Positions 1-7,759 of a stretch of 9,412 bases of DNA are shown here, piece after piece. The first letter of the stretch is position 1; every line of letters starts with the position of its first letter. The notes below the pieces were generated by a model that worked only from the letters and a program-made list of their open reading frames with translations, was not told the DNA's origin and searched no databases. This stretch comes from CAZGSG01 sp964528095. GTDB lineage: Bacteria; Bacteroidota; Bacteroidia; Chitinophagales; Chitinophagaceae. The position numbers and the translations under genes are program-made. The DNA is taken from positions 1 to 9,412 of the forward strand of contig CAZGSG010000231.1 of assembly GCA_964528095.1 (NCBI GenBank), read 5' to 3'.

Positions 1-190
1 CAGCCGCAGATTTTTCGCGGGCCTCTATATGAAATTGTCTACATCTGATACAAAACAGGAACATACTTCTGTAGTCACAGAAAACGATAAAATTTCCTTC
101 CAGGCTTTTTTGGGGTACCGGTTAACTGCACCGAAATGGCTTAAAAAAACAATCGATAAAGTAGAAAATAAACTGGGCACAGCATTATAA
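1..190 (+). CDS. C-terminal fragment of an unidentified protein (5' end off the window)
   Basis: An open frame enters from the left edge (first full codon at base 2) and runs 62 codons to TAA at 188-190. The peptide includes RRFFAGLYMKL near its start and ends ...PKWLKKTIDKVENKLGTAL. It is mixed in composition, rich in lysine towards the end, with no membrane segment or motif that I recognise. The stop is only 6 bases before the ATG of the GAF-domain gene, so the two are almost certainly co-transcribed and perhaps translationally coupled. I take this frame as real because it is open from the edge, has sensible composition and is in close tandem with the next gene. The family cannot be named from this piece. 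The upstream sequence would settle it. Confidence 0.6.
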   Translation, partial: SRRFFAGLYMKLSTSDTKQEHTSVVTENDKISFQAFLGYRLTAPKWLKKTIDKVENKLGTAL

Positions 191-196
191 AAAAGA

Positions 197-2476
197 ATGA
201 CAGACTCCTTCATAAATAAACAATGGCCTTTTCAAATAAAGCTTTCTTTTGAAAGAGTAATAGATAAACTGGAAAAAACGGCTTCAGAAACCGCTATCGG
301 TCAACTACCAACGGAGAAGTCTGTCACCGAAAAGATCCTTGCTTCCACAGAAATTCGTCATGGAATTTCATCGAGGGCATCGTTAGAAGAACATGCTGCA
401 CAGATAAGCCTGTTGCTGAATAAGCTTTTTCCCGAGGAACTTGGAAACAGTGAAATTAAAGCCGCCTGCATTCCATTCACGGATATAGTGTTCAATCATA
501 CTAACCGCTTTAATAAAATACTGAAGGATGCCGGACCGGGATTTGAATTTGCTATCAGCGATCATGACGCGCACCATTCTTATATCGCCTGCTGTTGCCT
601 TATTCTCAACAAATACTATGACGCCAATCTTGATTTGAGAAAACCCTTATTCTTGGAGATCCCGACGTCAAAAGGCATCAGCAAATACTACAGGCTGATC
701 TACAACACAGATTTTATAGAAGTGCTGCCAACGGATAAAGCTGTTGATATTACCGGTGAACATATAGAGCAGTTGATCAATAACTATGAAGAACTCTCAT
801 TATGGAAACACTTCTTTCCGGAAGGAAGCTGGATACTTAAAGGTTTTGCCATCATGAGCCTTTTCGATGTGACAATTGAAAATGCCACGTCAGTTTTCAA
901 AGAAAAACTGCTTGCACTTAAAACACAAAATTTTAAAGAAAGCGTTACGGCTATTTTCAAGGCCATATTTATGATGCCTGAAATAGAGATCGGGTTTACG
1001 CTCTTTGAACAGGAAACCCACAGATTGCGCCCCGCGCTGTTTAACCAGCAAAACCTGAGCTTTCTTTTGCCGGACGGGCAGGATGCCATCGCTAAAAGAG
1101 TGCTCAGCGTCCCTGCGTTTAACCGCATTATACAGGAACATAAAAATTTTGTTGTCCCCAACGCGCTAAAATTTCAGGAGGGCGACCCTGAAAATCCTAT
1201 TGCCAAGATCTTTCTGCAACAGGAAATCCGGAGTTTTATACTGGCTCCCGTAGTGAAAGATGGAAAACTCTCCGGCATTTTAGAAGTGGTATCACATAAG
1301 ACAGCGGCCTTACATTCCATCAATGCTCAAAAACTGGAAATAGTTATGCCATTCCTGGCTGATGCCATAGAGCGTTTAATTACACGGTTTCATTTGCAGA
1401 TTGAAGCTGTTATTCAAAAATATTATACAGCTATTCATCCAAGTGTGAAATGGAAATTTTCGAGAGAGGCCGAAAAATTATTATATCACCAGGAATTAGG
1501 ACAACAATATGCTGTTACCGACATCATATTAAAAAGCGTGTATCCTTTATACGGCCAAATCGATGTAAAAGGATCCACCCGCCAGCGGATCGAAAGTGTA
1601 AAAAAAGACCTGACCACACAACTTACCCGATTAGCCGATCTTTTAAGAAATATCAACTACCTGCCGGATCATATCCCGGTACCGGAACAAATGCTATTGA
1701 AGCTCCAGGCGATTTTTGAAGCCAACGCTGAAGAACAAATAATGAGTTACCTGCACCATGTTCAGACACAGTTGATGAGCAGTAAACATAATGTTCACGC
1801 TACACTCATTCAATCCTATATAAACGAAAATGATAAACATAGCGGGATGTTTTATGAACACCGCAGGAACTATGAACGAACGATTCACCTGATCAATGAA
1901 ACCCTCTTACGGGTATTTGATGAGGAAGAATCATCCGCGCAGCAGGTTTTCCCCCATTATTGCGAACATCACAAATCCGATGGTATAGAACATATTCTGT
2001 ATGTTGGCAGATCATTAACCCCGCATTTGCATTACACGCATGATATGCTTTCTGCCTTGCGTTTCTGGCAAATAAAAACCCTCTGCAAAATGAATAAAGC
2101 CCACCAAAGGCTAAAAAAAGACCTTCCTTATCCGCTGGAAGTCACAGGCCTGATACTCGTGTATCAACACCCGCTGACATTGCGTTTCAGATCAGACGAA
2201 AAAAAACTGGATGTCGATGGCACTTACAATATAGGGTTTGAGGTGCTGAAAAAAAGGATCGATAAGGCCATGATAAAAAATACGGGTGAACGGATAACGG
2301 CTCCCGGAAAACTCACCGTAGTTTATGCAGATCTGGATAATGAAAACGAGTATATCAGCTATTTTAAAGAGTTACAGAGTCAGGGTATGCTAGAGGAAAA
2401 ATGGGAAATAGTGGAGGTTGAAGATCTGCAGGACGTATCGGGATTGAAAGCACTAAGAGTTTCCTATAAACAATAG
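197..2476 (+). CDS. GAF domain-containing protein, Bacteroidota-type, function unknown
   Basis: A 759-residue soluble protein with no signal peptide or membrane helix. A GAF-like sensory domain lies at about residues 245-395: it begins near the helix after FKESVTAIFKAIF, includes the strand pair IRSFILAPVVKDGKLSGILEV (split here only for description: IRSFILAPVV, then KDGKLSGILEV) and ends in the helix IVMPFLADAIERLI. The N-terminal ~240 residues carry a patch with acidic and histidine residues (SDHDAHHSY, 121-129) followed by CCC at 132-134, and the motif FPEGSWILKGFAIMSLFDVT at about 207-226. The C-terminal third contains VFPHYCEHHKSDGIEH (584-599) and a YVGRSL segment. From memory, this layout and the 'FPHYFE..K.DG.E' motif recur in large GAF proteins of Bacteroidota with no assigned role. 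There is no kinase, cyclase, HD or GGDEF output domain, so if it senses a ligand the output is unknown. The ATG at 197 is 6 bases after the previous stop, with only a weak AAAAAAGA purine stretch before it. Confidence 0.88.
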   Translation: MTDSFINKQWPFQIKLSFERVIDKLEKTASETAIGQLPTEKSVTEKILASTEIRHGISSRASLEEHAAQISLLLNKLFPEELGNSEIKAACIPFTDIVFNHTNRFNKILKDAGPGFEFAISDHDAHHSYIACCCLILNKYYDANLDLRKPLFLEIPTSKGISKYYRLIYNTDFIEVLPTDKAVDITGEHIEQLINNYEELSLWKHFFPEGSWILKGFAIMSLFDVTIENATSVFKEKLLALKTQNFKESVTAIFKAIFMMPEIEIGFTLFEQETHRLRPALFNQQNLSFLLPDGQDAIAKRVLSVPAFNRIIQEHKNFVVPNALKFQEGDPENPIAKIFLQQEIRSFILAPVVKDGKLSGILEVVSHKTAALHSINAQKLEIVMPFLADAIERLITRFHLQIEAVIQKYYTAIHPSVKWKFSREAEKLLYHQELGQQYAVTDIILKSVYPLYGQIDVKGSTRQRIESVKKDLTTQLTRLADLLRNINYLPDHIPVPEQMLLKLQAIFEANAEEQIMSYLHHVQTQLMSSKHNVHATLIQSYINENDKHSGMFYEHRRNYERTIHLINETLLRVFDEEESSAQQVFPHYCEHHKSDGIEHILYVGRSLTPHLHYTHDMLSALRFWQIKTLCKMNKAHQRLKKDLPYPLEVTGLILVYQHPLTLRFRSDEKKLDVDGTYNIGFEVLKKRIDKAMIKNTGERITAPGKLTVVYADLDNENEYISYFKELQSQGMLEEKWEIVEVEDLQDVSGLKALRVSYKQ

Positions 2477-2593
2477 ACATTCTTATTTTTTTTGGAGGGA
2501 CCATGTTTATGGATCATTGGATCAAAAACCCTAACTTTATTAGGCAGTGGATTCATGAGGCGAAAAGAAAATTATTAACTTTAAACCTAATAT

Positions 2594-3004
2594 ATGAAAA
2601 AAGCAAAACTACTATTGCTATCCACCCTTTTTTCCTTTCTTACCTTTTATTCTTTTTCCCAGGACAAGACAGGCACCGTGTATTTTATCCGTGCAACCGG
2701 CTATGTAGGGAGTGCGGTAAATTTCAGGGTTTACCTGGATGATACACTTCTATGTAAGTTAAAAAACAAAACATACTCGGTTCATAGTGTAGCCGTGGGA
2801 AAACACGTTGTCTCAGCCCAGAATTCAGGTCTATCAACTCGTAAAAAGTCCGCTCCATTCGAAATTAATGTACAGGAAGGACAGATCACCTATGTGGATG
2901 TGGCCTGGGCAAATAGGGTATATTGCCAGGAAATCACACCTAACTCAGCGACAATGATCCTCAAGAAGACCAAGCAAACCACCAATTGCGTTTCTAAAGA
3001 TTGA
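2594..3004 (+). CDS. Secreted DUF2846-like domain protein
   Basis: A 136-residue protein with a Sec signal peptide (Lys-Lys at 2-3, hydrophobic core LLLLSTLFSFLTFYSF, likely cleavage near SFSQ, residue ~22). The mature part is one small beta-rich domain: VYFIRATGYVGSAVNFRVYL, then LDDTLLCKL, a Y-S-V-H-S-V turn, VAVGKHVVSAQ, and EGQITYVDVAW. The pattern 'Y-x-R ... V-x-L-D-D ... L-x-N-K-T-Y ... V-G-K-H ... E-G-Q-x-T-Y-V-D-V' matches my recollection of the DUF2846 fold (immunoglobulin- or carboxypeptidase-regulatory-like sandwich) of exported Gram-negative proteins of unknown role. The N-terminus lacks a lipobox, so it is probably periplasmic or released rather than lipidated. No Shine-Dalgarno precedes the ATG (AACCTAATAT), which is normal for this phylum. 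It is the first gene of a likely three-gene unit with the TolB-like protein and the MscS channel. Confidence 0.82.
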   Translation: MKKAKLLLLSTLFSFLTFYSFSQDKTGTVYFIRATGYVGSAVNFRVYLDDTLLCKLKNKTYSVHSVAVGKHVVSAQNSGLSTRKKSAPFEINVQEGQITYVDVAWANRVYCQEITPNSATMILKKTKQTTNCVSKD

Positions 3005-3035
3005 CTTTATTAAATAACAATCAAAATTGCTCTAC

Positions 3036-3875
3036 ATGAGAAAGTTCCTTGTGTTTTGTCTACTTACTATCGCGGGGTTTGATGTTGTTTCGCAGCAGGC
3101 TGCAAAGAATGATGTGCTTTTAAAGCTCAATGGAGAAGAGCTCGCCGGTAAGGTTCTCAAAATAAACGAGAATAATGTCGAGTTCTCCTATGCCGGAGAG
3201 ACATTGACCTATATGATCAAGAAAGATGATATTATGAAAATCACCTTTTCCAGCGGCCGGATCGAAATATTTAATAAACCTGCACTGCCTTCTGAATCGA
3301 AAAATCAGCCGGTATCCGATAATAAAATGACTGGTCAGCCAGCATCCTTAGAAGATCACCATAATAAAGTGGCCATACTGCCATTTTCCTTTATTAAGGA
3401 TGGCCAGACAACAGCAGATGCCATGACAGAGAAGGTACAAACAGAGGGCTATGAATTGTTGAATAAACACGCGGGCGTGTACACCATTCTCAATCCCAGG
3501 ACCACTAACGCGCTGCTCTTAAAAGCAGGTATCAATAACGATAATATCAAAGGGTATACAATGGATGATCTCTGTAATATACTTGGCGTGGAATATGTAA
3601 TTGATTGTATGGTATCTGTCGATAAGACCACTCAAACCGTAGTTCAGTCCAATTCAGGACAAATAAAAGAAAAGAACGAAAAAGATAAGAAATTCAACAC
3701 CTATACTTACGGAACGGCTACACAGAATTACAAAACCAATCTTACATTAAGTATCTATAATGATAAGGGCAATACCGTGTATAGCAAAGACAGGAACTCT
3801 TTTTGGAATACAGAAGATGCCTATAAAAACACGCTCGAATATTTATTAAAACACTCCCCGTTGTACACAAAATAA
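3036..3875 (+). CDS. Secreted protein with N-terminal beta module and TolB/CsgG-like C-terminal domain
   Basis: I start at ATG 3036 (279 residues) because the signal peptide begins there: MRKFLVFCLLTIAGFDVVSQ, likely cut before QAAK. A TTG three codons upstream (3027) would only add MLY. Residues ~25-80 form a small beta module (DVLLKLNGEELAGKV, NNVEFSY, YMIKKDDIMKITFSSG) that I recognise as common in exported Bacteroidota proteins ('x-x-x-N-G-E-x-x-x-G-K-V ... I-K-K-x-D-I'). After a polar linker (~80-108), residues ~109-279 start with KVAILPFSF. This is the 'V-A-x-L-P-F' strand typical of TolB N-domain and CsgG-type folds, followed by a helix, VYTILNPRTTNALLLKAG, LGVEYVIDCMV (a 'G-x-x-Y-x-x-x-G/C' strand) and LTLSIYNDKGNTVYS. 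The domain assignment is inferred from pattern. It sits 31 bases after the DUF2846 gene and 8 bases before the MscS gene. Confidence 0.82.
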   Translation: MRKFLVFCLLTIAGFDVVSQQAAKNDVLLKLNGEELAGKVLKINENNVEFSYAGETLTYMIKKDDIMKITFSSGRIEIFNKPALPSESKNQPVSDNKMTGQPASLEDHHNKVAILPFSFIKDGQTTADAMTEKVQTEGYELLNKHAGVYTILNPRTTNALLLKAGINNDNIKGYTMDDLCNILGVEYVIDCMVSVDKTTQTVVQSNSGQIKEKNEKDKKFNTYTYGTATQNYKTNLTLSIYNDKGNTVYSKDRNSFWNTEDAYKNTLEYLLKHSPLYTK

Positions 3876-3883
3876 CTTCGTGG

Positions 3884-6346
3884 ATGACTTTATCCTGGAA
3901 GATAGCGGGCTTACTATTGTTGTGCCTGTGTTTTGGCTCATCAGCGGTAAGTGCCCAACAGCCTGACACCACCAAACAATCAGATACAGCCAAAATAGAT
4001 TTCCTTTCCCGGGTGCGCAAAGTGGGAAAAGAGGAAAGCGTCAGCAGCATAGACAAGTACAAAGCCGGCAGGATCTCCATGCGTCAGGAGCAACTGTTAC
4101 AGGAACTTAAATACAATTCCCATCAGGCAAAAATTTTTCTTAATAAAGGAATAGATACACTTGAGTATAGAAAATACCTGAAGCGTGCCAGCGCCAATAT
4201 CATATTGATCGATGAAGGGATTTTTATAAATAAAGGGACCGTTCAATCCCAACGTAACCTGGCAGTGACAGCAGCTATTTTAAATGAATTGCTTGTAAAA
4301 ACCAATGCGCTAAGCAATGTATTGAGCAACCATGTCAACACAATGACAGGTTTTATTGATCGCATCGATTCTTTATCCACCGACTCCACTCTTTATACAT
4401 TTCCGCAAGATTCTACAAACACGGTTAAATATCTCCGGAGAATGGCGTTGATGGTTAAGGAACTGGGGCCAACCGATACAGCTTTACGAAGCACTGCCGG
4501 CTATTTACAGGAACTGCAGACCGATATGGACATGATGGTCTTTGCCGTAAATTCCCGCCTGGAAGAGGTCGAAAAATTACAAACAGAACTTGATACCAAA
4601 GTTTTTGCACAGGAGTTTCCTTATATATGGAACCCTTCATCTTTTAACAGCCCGCCAACTAAGATTCTCCGTTTTTCGCTGGCGAAAGAAATGCTGGCAC
4701 TGCAATTCTATTTCAACCAGCATTCCGGCAGATTACTTATACTCCTGGCATTGATATTCGCTTCCTGGTTTTTTCTTCATTCTTTAAAACAAAAGTTAGT
4801 TGCTGAAAAAAGAATGGGAAATAATCCGCATGTGCATGTAGCATTACGTTTCCCTTCTTTATCTGCTATAATTATTGTTTGTTGTATTTTTCAATTCATA
4901 TTCCTTCATCCTCCTTATATCTTTAGCTTCTGTCTCTGGCTCATGATGGCGATATGCCTGGCGATCTTGTTCCGGGGGTATCTATCCCGCTTTGGTCTGC
5001 AATTTTGGCTCACGCTTGTAGTATTGTTTGTGCTGGCTGGCGCAAGTAATATGGTATTGCAGGCCTCCCGTATAGAAAGATGGTATATGCTAAGCTTATC
5101 GCTCGCAGGCATCTTTTATGGAATTTATATCTTAAGTGGTAAAAAACGAACAGGATTCACAGAACGAAAGATTGTCTATTTCATTGCTTTCATGATTGTG
5201 ATGGAAATCGCTGCCCTGGTCGCCAATATATCTGGCAGGTATAATTTATCAAAATCACTGATGGCTGTGGGCTTTACGGGTACTCTTACAGCTATTGAAT
5301 TTCTCTGGACGATACGTTTGATCAACGAAACTCTGGTACTTATTTCCAGGGTATATAAACACCCGGATAAAAAACTCTTTTACATCAACTTTGACCGTAT
5401 CGGTGAGAAAGCTCCCATACTTTTTTATGTCTTCCTGGTCTTTGGCTGGTTTATATTAATAAGCAGGAATTTTCATGGGTTCGGCAGGTTGATTAATCCC
5501 TTTCTTGATTTTCTGAACAGTGACAGAACACTGGGGGACTACACATTTACCATCAACAGCTTGTTTATATTTATACTTATCATTGTTATTTCCATGATCA
5601 TATCACAGGTGATTTCTTTTTTTGCTGACAGCCCGGGCGATCGGGATGATCAGCAGGCCAGGAAGCCCGGGGTGGGTAGCTGGCTTTTGCTGATAAGGAT
5701 TTTCGTTCTTTCACTTGGTGTTTATCTTGCCTTTGCGGCAGCAGGCATTCCAATGGATAGACTGGCCATTATCCTGGGCGCTTTGGGAGTTGGTATTGGC
5801 CTGGGATTGCAGGGGCTTGTCAGTAATCTTGTCAGCGGATTGATCATTGCCTTTGAGAAACCTGTGAATGTAGGTGATATTATAGAAGTAAATGGAAGCC
5901 TGGGTATCATGAAATCCATCGGTTTTCGCAGCAGTGTGGTCGAACTGATCGATGGAGCCTGCCTGGTAGTACCCAACGGAGATTTATTAAGCAGCCATTT
6001 AACCAACTGGACGATGGGAAAGAACAGGCGACGATTAAACGTAGTAGTAAGCGTTGCTTATGGAAGTAACCTGAAACAGGTAAAGGAAATCCTGGAAAAA
6101 GTACTCAATGAAAATGAAAAAGTACTCAAATTTCCAGAGCCGGTCGTAACTGCCAAAGCATTCCAGGATAGCGCGGTTGATTTCGATATGCATTACTGGA
6201 CAAACAATATAATAGAGATCTTATCAATGAATAGCGAGATCATTACACAGGTAGATGAAACCTTCCGTAAGGAGGGAATTGTAATACCTTTCCCAAGACA
6301 TGATCTACATATTGTTCGTGAAAGTTATAAAGACAAACCGGAGTAA
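3884..6346 (+). CDS. Large MscS-family mechanosensitive ion channel with periplasmic N-terminal domain
   Basis: An 820-residue inner-membrane protein. Residues 1-24 are a signal peptide (hydrophobic core GLLLLCLCFGSSA, cut near VSA/QQ). Residues ~25-275 are a helical, probably coiled-coil periplasmic domain. From ~283 to ~620 I count about ten transmembrane helices. The pore helix and beta domain follow at ~626-815: ALGVGIGLGLQGLVSNL (633-649) aligns with the Gly/Ala-rich TM3 of E. coli MscS, followed by EKPVNVGDIIEV, SSVVELIDGACLVVPNGDLL and HLTNW. These are the classic MscS hallmarks. The overall layout (signal peptide, periplasmic region, extra helices, C-terminal MscS core) is that of the MscK/YbdG/MscM type rather than the minimal 286-residue MscS. 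Family role: opens under membrane tension to release osmolytes on hypo-osmotic shock. The gene lies 8 bases after the TolB-like gene, so it is co-transcribed. The ATG at 3884 is the natural start for the signal peptide. Confidence 0.93.
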   Translation: MTLSWKIAGLLLLCLCFGSSAVSAQQPDTTKQSDTAKIDFLSRVRKVGKEESVSSIDKYKAGRISMRQEQLLQELKYNSHQAKIFLNKGIDTLEYRKYLKRASANIILIDEGIFINKGTVQSQRNLAVTAAILNELLVKTNALSNVLSNHVNTMTGFIDRIDSLSTDSTLYTFPQDSTNTVKYLRRMALMVKELGPTDTALRSTAGYLQELQTDMDMMVFAVNSRLEEVEKLQTELDTKVFAQEFPYIWNPSSFNSPPTKILRFSLAKEMLALQFYFNQHSGRLLILLALIFASWFFLHSLKQKLVAEKRMGNNPHVHVALRFPSLSAIIIVCCIFQFIFLHPPYIFSFCLWLMMAICLAILFRGYLSRFGLQFWLTLVVLFVLAGASNMVLQASRIERWYMLSLSLAGIFYGIYILSGKKRTGFTERKIVYFIAFMIVMEIAALVANISGRYNLSKSLMAVGFTGTLTAIEFLWTIRLINETLVLISRVYKHPDKKLFYINFDRIGEKAPILFYVFLVFGWFILISRNFHGFGRLINPFLDFLNSDRTLGDYTFTINSLFIFILIIVISMIISQVISFFADSPGDRDDQQARKPGVGSWLLLIRIFVLSLGVYLAFAAAGIPMDRLAIILGALGVGIGLGLQGLVSNLVSGLIIAFEKPVNVGDIIEVNGSLGIMKSIGFRSSVVELIDGACLVVPNGDLLSSHLTNWTMGKNRRRLNVVVSVAYGSNLKQVKEILEKVLNENEKVLKFPEPVVTAKAFQDSAVDFDMHYWTNNIIEILSMNSEIITQVDETFRKEGIVIPFPRHDLHIVRESYKDKPE

Positions 6347-6425
6347 TACCCTGGCTCCGTATTAAAAGGAGTTTTTAAGCATATAAAAAGTGGGGGTCCT
6401 GGCCAGTACTCAATTTTGTTATTCA

Positions 6426-6482
6426 AAAATAAAGGAGACACGGAGTTGGCATACTCTGCCAGTTCCGTGCCTCCTTTATTTT
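6426..6482. terminator. Long, nearly perfect hairpin; probable bidirectional terminator
   Basis: Two 26-base arms (6426-6451 and 6457-6482) pair around a 5-base loop TACTC. Pairing has a single A/C mismatch (6438 against 6470) and two positions that become G-U wobbles in RNA. The GC-rich core runs 6434-6451 with 6457-6474. On the + strand the stem is followed by TTTATTTT (6475-6482), and on the - strand by TTTATTTTTG, so a T-rich tract lies beyond the core in both directions. It sits about 80 bases past the MscS stop and 197 bases past the acyltransferase stop, as expected for a shared terminator between convergent genes. Confidence 0.75.
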
Positions 6483-6546
6483 GAAGACCTACTAAAACCA
6501 TATTCAGTATAAAGTGATCATCAACCAGAATGAATGATTATTTATT

Positions 6547-6564
6547 CTCCGTGGACCTCCGTGT
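6547..6564. repeat. Short tandem CTCCGTG-GAC-CTCCGTG-T
   Basis: The heptamer CTCCGTG occurs at 6547-6553 and 6557-6563, separated by GAC, and is followed by TAAAAAA. The octamer CTCCGTGT (6557-6564) also occurs in reverse complement inside the left arm of the nearby hairpin (ACACGGAG, 6438-6445). Similar CTCCGTG/CACGGAG words are, from memory, part of dispersed intergenic repeats in Bacteroidota genomes. Only these copies are visible here, so membership of a dispersed family is inference. Confidence 0.5.
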
Positions 6565-6678
6565 AAAAAAGATCTTTGAGCAAACTTCCTACAGGAAAAA
6601 ATCTCCCACAGGTTTTACAGGTTCTGGTTGAAAAAGCGGTAGAACTGATCGATAAAAAATACCTGCTAATTTATTTCT

Positions 6679-7734
6679 TCACGACCGCGATTTCAATCCA
6701 AATAAAGGCCTGATAAAATTTACTCTTCTTATGATGAATTCATATGTCACAAAACATCCAATCACTGTAAACAGCAGAACTAATATGAATTTAAGATGTA
6801 CTTGAATACTCAACGGGAATATCACCGTAGATCCCAGTGATAAAAATATCATATGCAATATATAAACCGGGTAGGCCGCCTGGCTTAAATACGTTAATGT
6901 CTTACCTGGCCGATTGAGATACCTGTACCCAAATGCAAAAACAGCGAATATCCAGCAATCAGACTCGATCGCCAACTGGTAATCTGGTACATGCATTTGA
7001 ATTTGAAAAAAACGGTAGGTGTATAACGCGAGCGCGGCAAGAATAAATAACCCTCTCCATTTTACCAGCATCTTCCAAAAACCATCGCCGCTTAATACAA
7101 AACAAAAACCAAAGAAAAAAGCCAGTAGCCCCAGGAAGAACCCATGCCAGGTCATCGCATACATTTCGTAAAGATCCGGATCAAGCAGTAATGCCTCGGC
7201 TATAAAAGCCGCGATAACTACAAGTAAACTTAATGGATTACCTGCTGCTTTTTTTATCCATTCAACCAGTTTACCTTTTTCATTTCTTTTAAAATAAAAG
7301 AAAGCCGGTGATAGTACCACCACATAAATAAAAATATTACCCAGGAACCACAAATGCCCGGGATGATATTCGTAGCTCAATTTCCAACCATAATAGTGTT
7401 GCCAGATGAGTACACTGGCAGGTACTATGAAAAATACCCCAAACAGGAAGGGTATCAATATCCTGCCCGCGCGCTCCTGCAACAGCTGTTTCCAGTTTCT
7501 ATTTTGAATGGAGAAATAGACGCCCATGCCGGATACAAAAAACAAAAGCGGGATCCTCCATACGTTAAGCATACTCATGGGAATCCAGAGTGTTGCCCAC
7601 GATTTTTCATTGGTAATGAACCCCAGCATGATCCCCCAGGGTTGGAAAGCAATAGCGGTATGATACAGTAAGAGCAAGCCAATGGCAATTACTCTTACCC
7701 AATCAATATCGGATCTCCTGTTTGATGGAAACAT
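6679..7734 (-). CDS. Acyltransferase-3 family integral membrane protein (OafA/OpgC-like)
   Basis: A 351-residue polytopic protein with about ten predicted transmembrane helices, matching the usual size of acyltransferase-3 domains (~340 residues). It starts with RRSDIDWVRVIAIGLLLLYH: the D-x-x-R in the first segment and the histidine after it (His25 in LYHTA) are the hallmarks, with the conserved His being required for transfer in this family. Further family features are WRIPLLFFVSGMG (59-71), RAGRILIPFLFG (88-99), GHLWFLGNIFIY (126-137) and AAYPVYILHM (286-295). Members move acetyl, succinyl or other acyl groups across or onto sugars of surface polysaccharides, glucans or lipids. The acceptor here cannot be read from sequence. 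The 'DWxR' opening and HLWFL motif resemble the OpgC-like subgroup. The gene lies 25 bases downstream of the ankyrin lipoprotein gene on the same strand and probably shares its transcript. It converges on the MscS gene and the hairpin terminator. Confidence 0.9.
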   Translation of the reverse strand: MFPSNRRSDIDWVRVIAIGLLLLYHTAIAFQPWGIMLGFITNEKSWATLWIPMSMLNVWRIPLLFFVSGMGVYFSIQNRNWKQLLQERAGRILIPFLFGVFFIVPASVLIWQHYYGWKLSYEYHPGHLWFLGNIFIYVVVLSPAFFYFKRNEKGKLVEWIKKAAGNPLSLLVVIAAFIAEALLLDPDLYEMYAMTWHGFFLGLLAFFFGFCFVLSGDGFWKMLVKWRGLFILAALALYTYRFFQIQMHVPDYQLAIESDCWIFAVFAFGYRYLNRPGKTLTYLSQAAYPVYILHMIFLSLGSTVIFPLSIQVHLKFILVLLFTVIGCFVTYEFIIRRVNFIRPLFGLKSRS

Positions 7735-7759
7735 AGTATTTGTAATTGAAGTCAGGAAA

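Larger units (their letters stand above)
6347..6678. other. 332-bp region between convergent genes: terminator hairpin and short repeats
   Basis: This stretch lies between the 3' ends of the MscS gene (+) and the acyltransferase gene (-). It holds a long hairpin (6426-6482), a CTCCGTG tandem (6547-6563), and a run with repeated ACAGG words (about 6591-6621: CTACAGG, CCACAGG, TTACAGG). A minor imperfect inverted repeat CGGAG...CTCCG spans the MscS stop codon (6340-6359). I see no gene I would defend. One + strand frame is open from 6567 to 6713 but lacks an ATG and overlaps the acyltransferase end. Confidence 0.7.

Noticed and set aside
2531..2583. Two TAACTTTA words as possible -7 boxes for the envelope operon
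   Set aside because: Neither has a TTG at the right distance upstream and both lack the final G of TAnnTTTG, so I cannot support a promoter here.
2503..2742. 79-codon + strand frame with a strong-looking GGAGGG ahead of its ATG
   Set aside because: It runs through the signal peptide and domain of the DUF2846-like gene in another frame. Its own sequence lacks any recognisable feature, and Shine-Dalgarno sites are not the norm here. Only the first ~30 codons are outside the better gene.
3027..3035. TTG start for the TolB-like gene
   Set aside because: It adds only three residues before a normal signal peptide that begins at ATG 3036.
6567..6713. Open + strand frame with protein-like text (KLPTGKNLPQVLQVLVEKAV...)
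   Set aside because: There is no ATG, it is made partly of repeated ACAGG words, and it overlaps the acyltransferase 3' end. It could be debris, but it is too weak to call.
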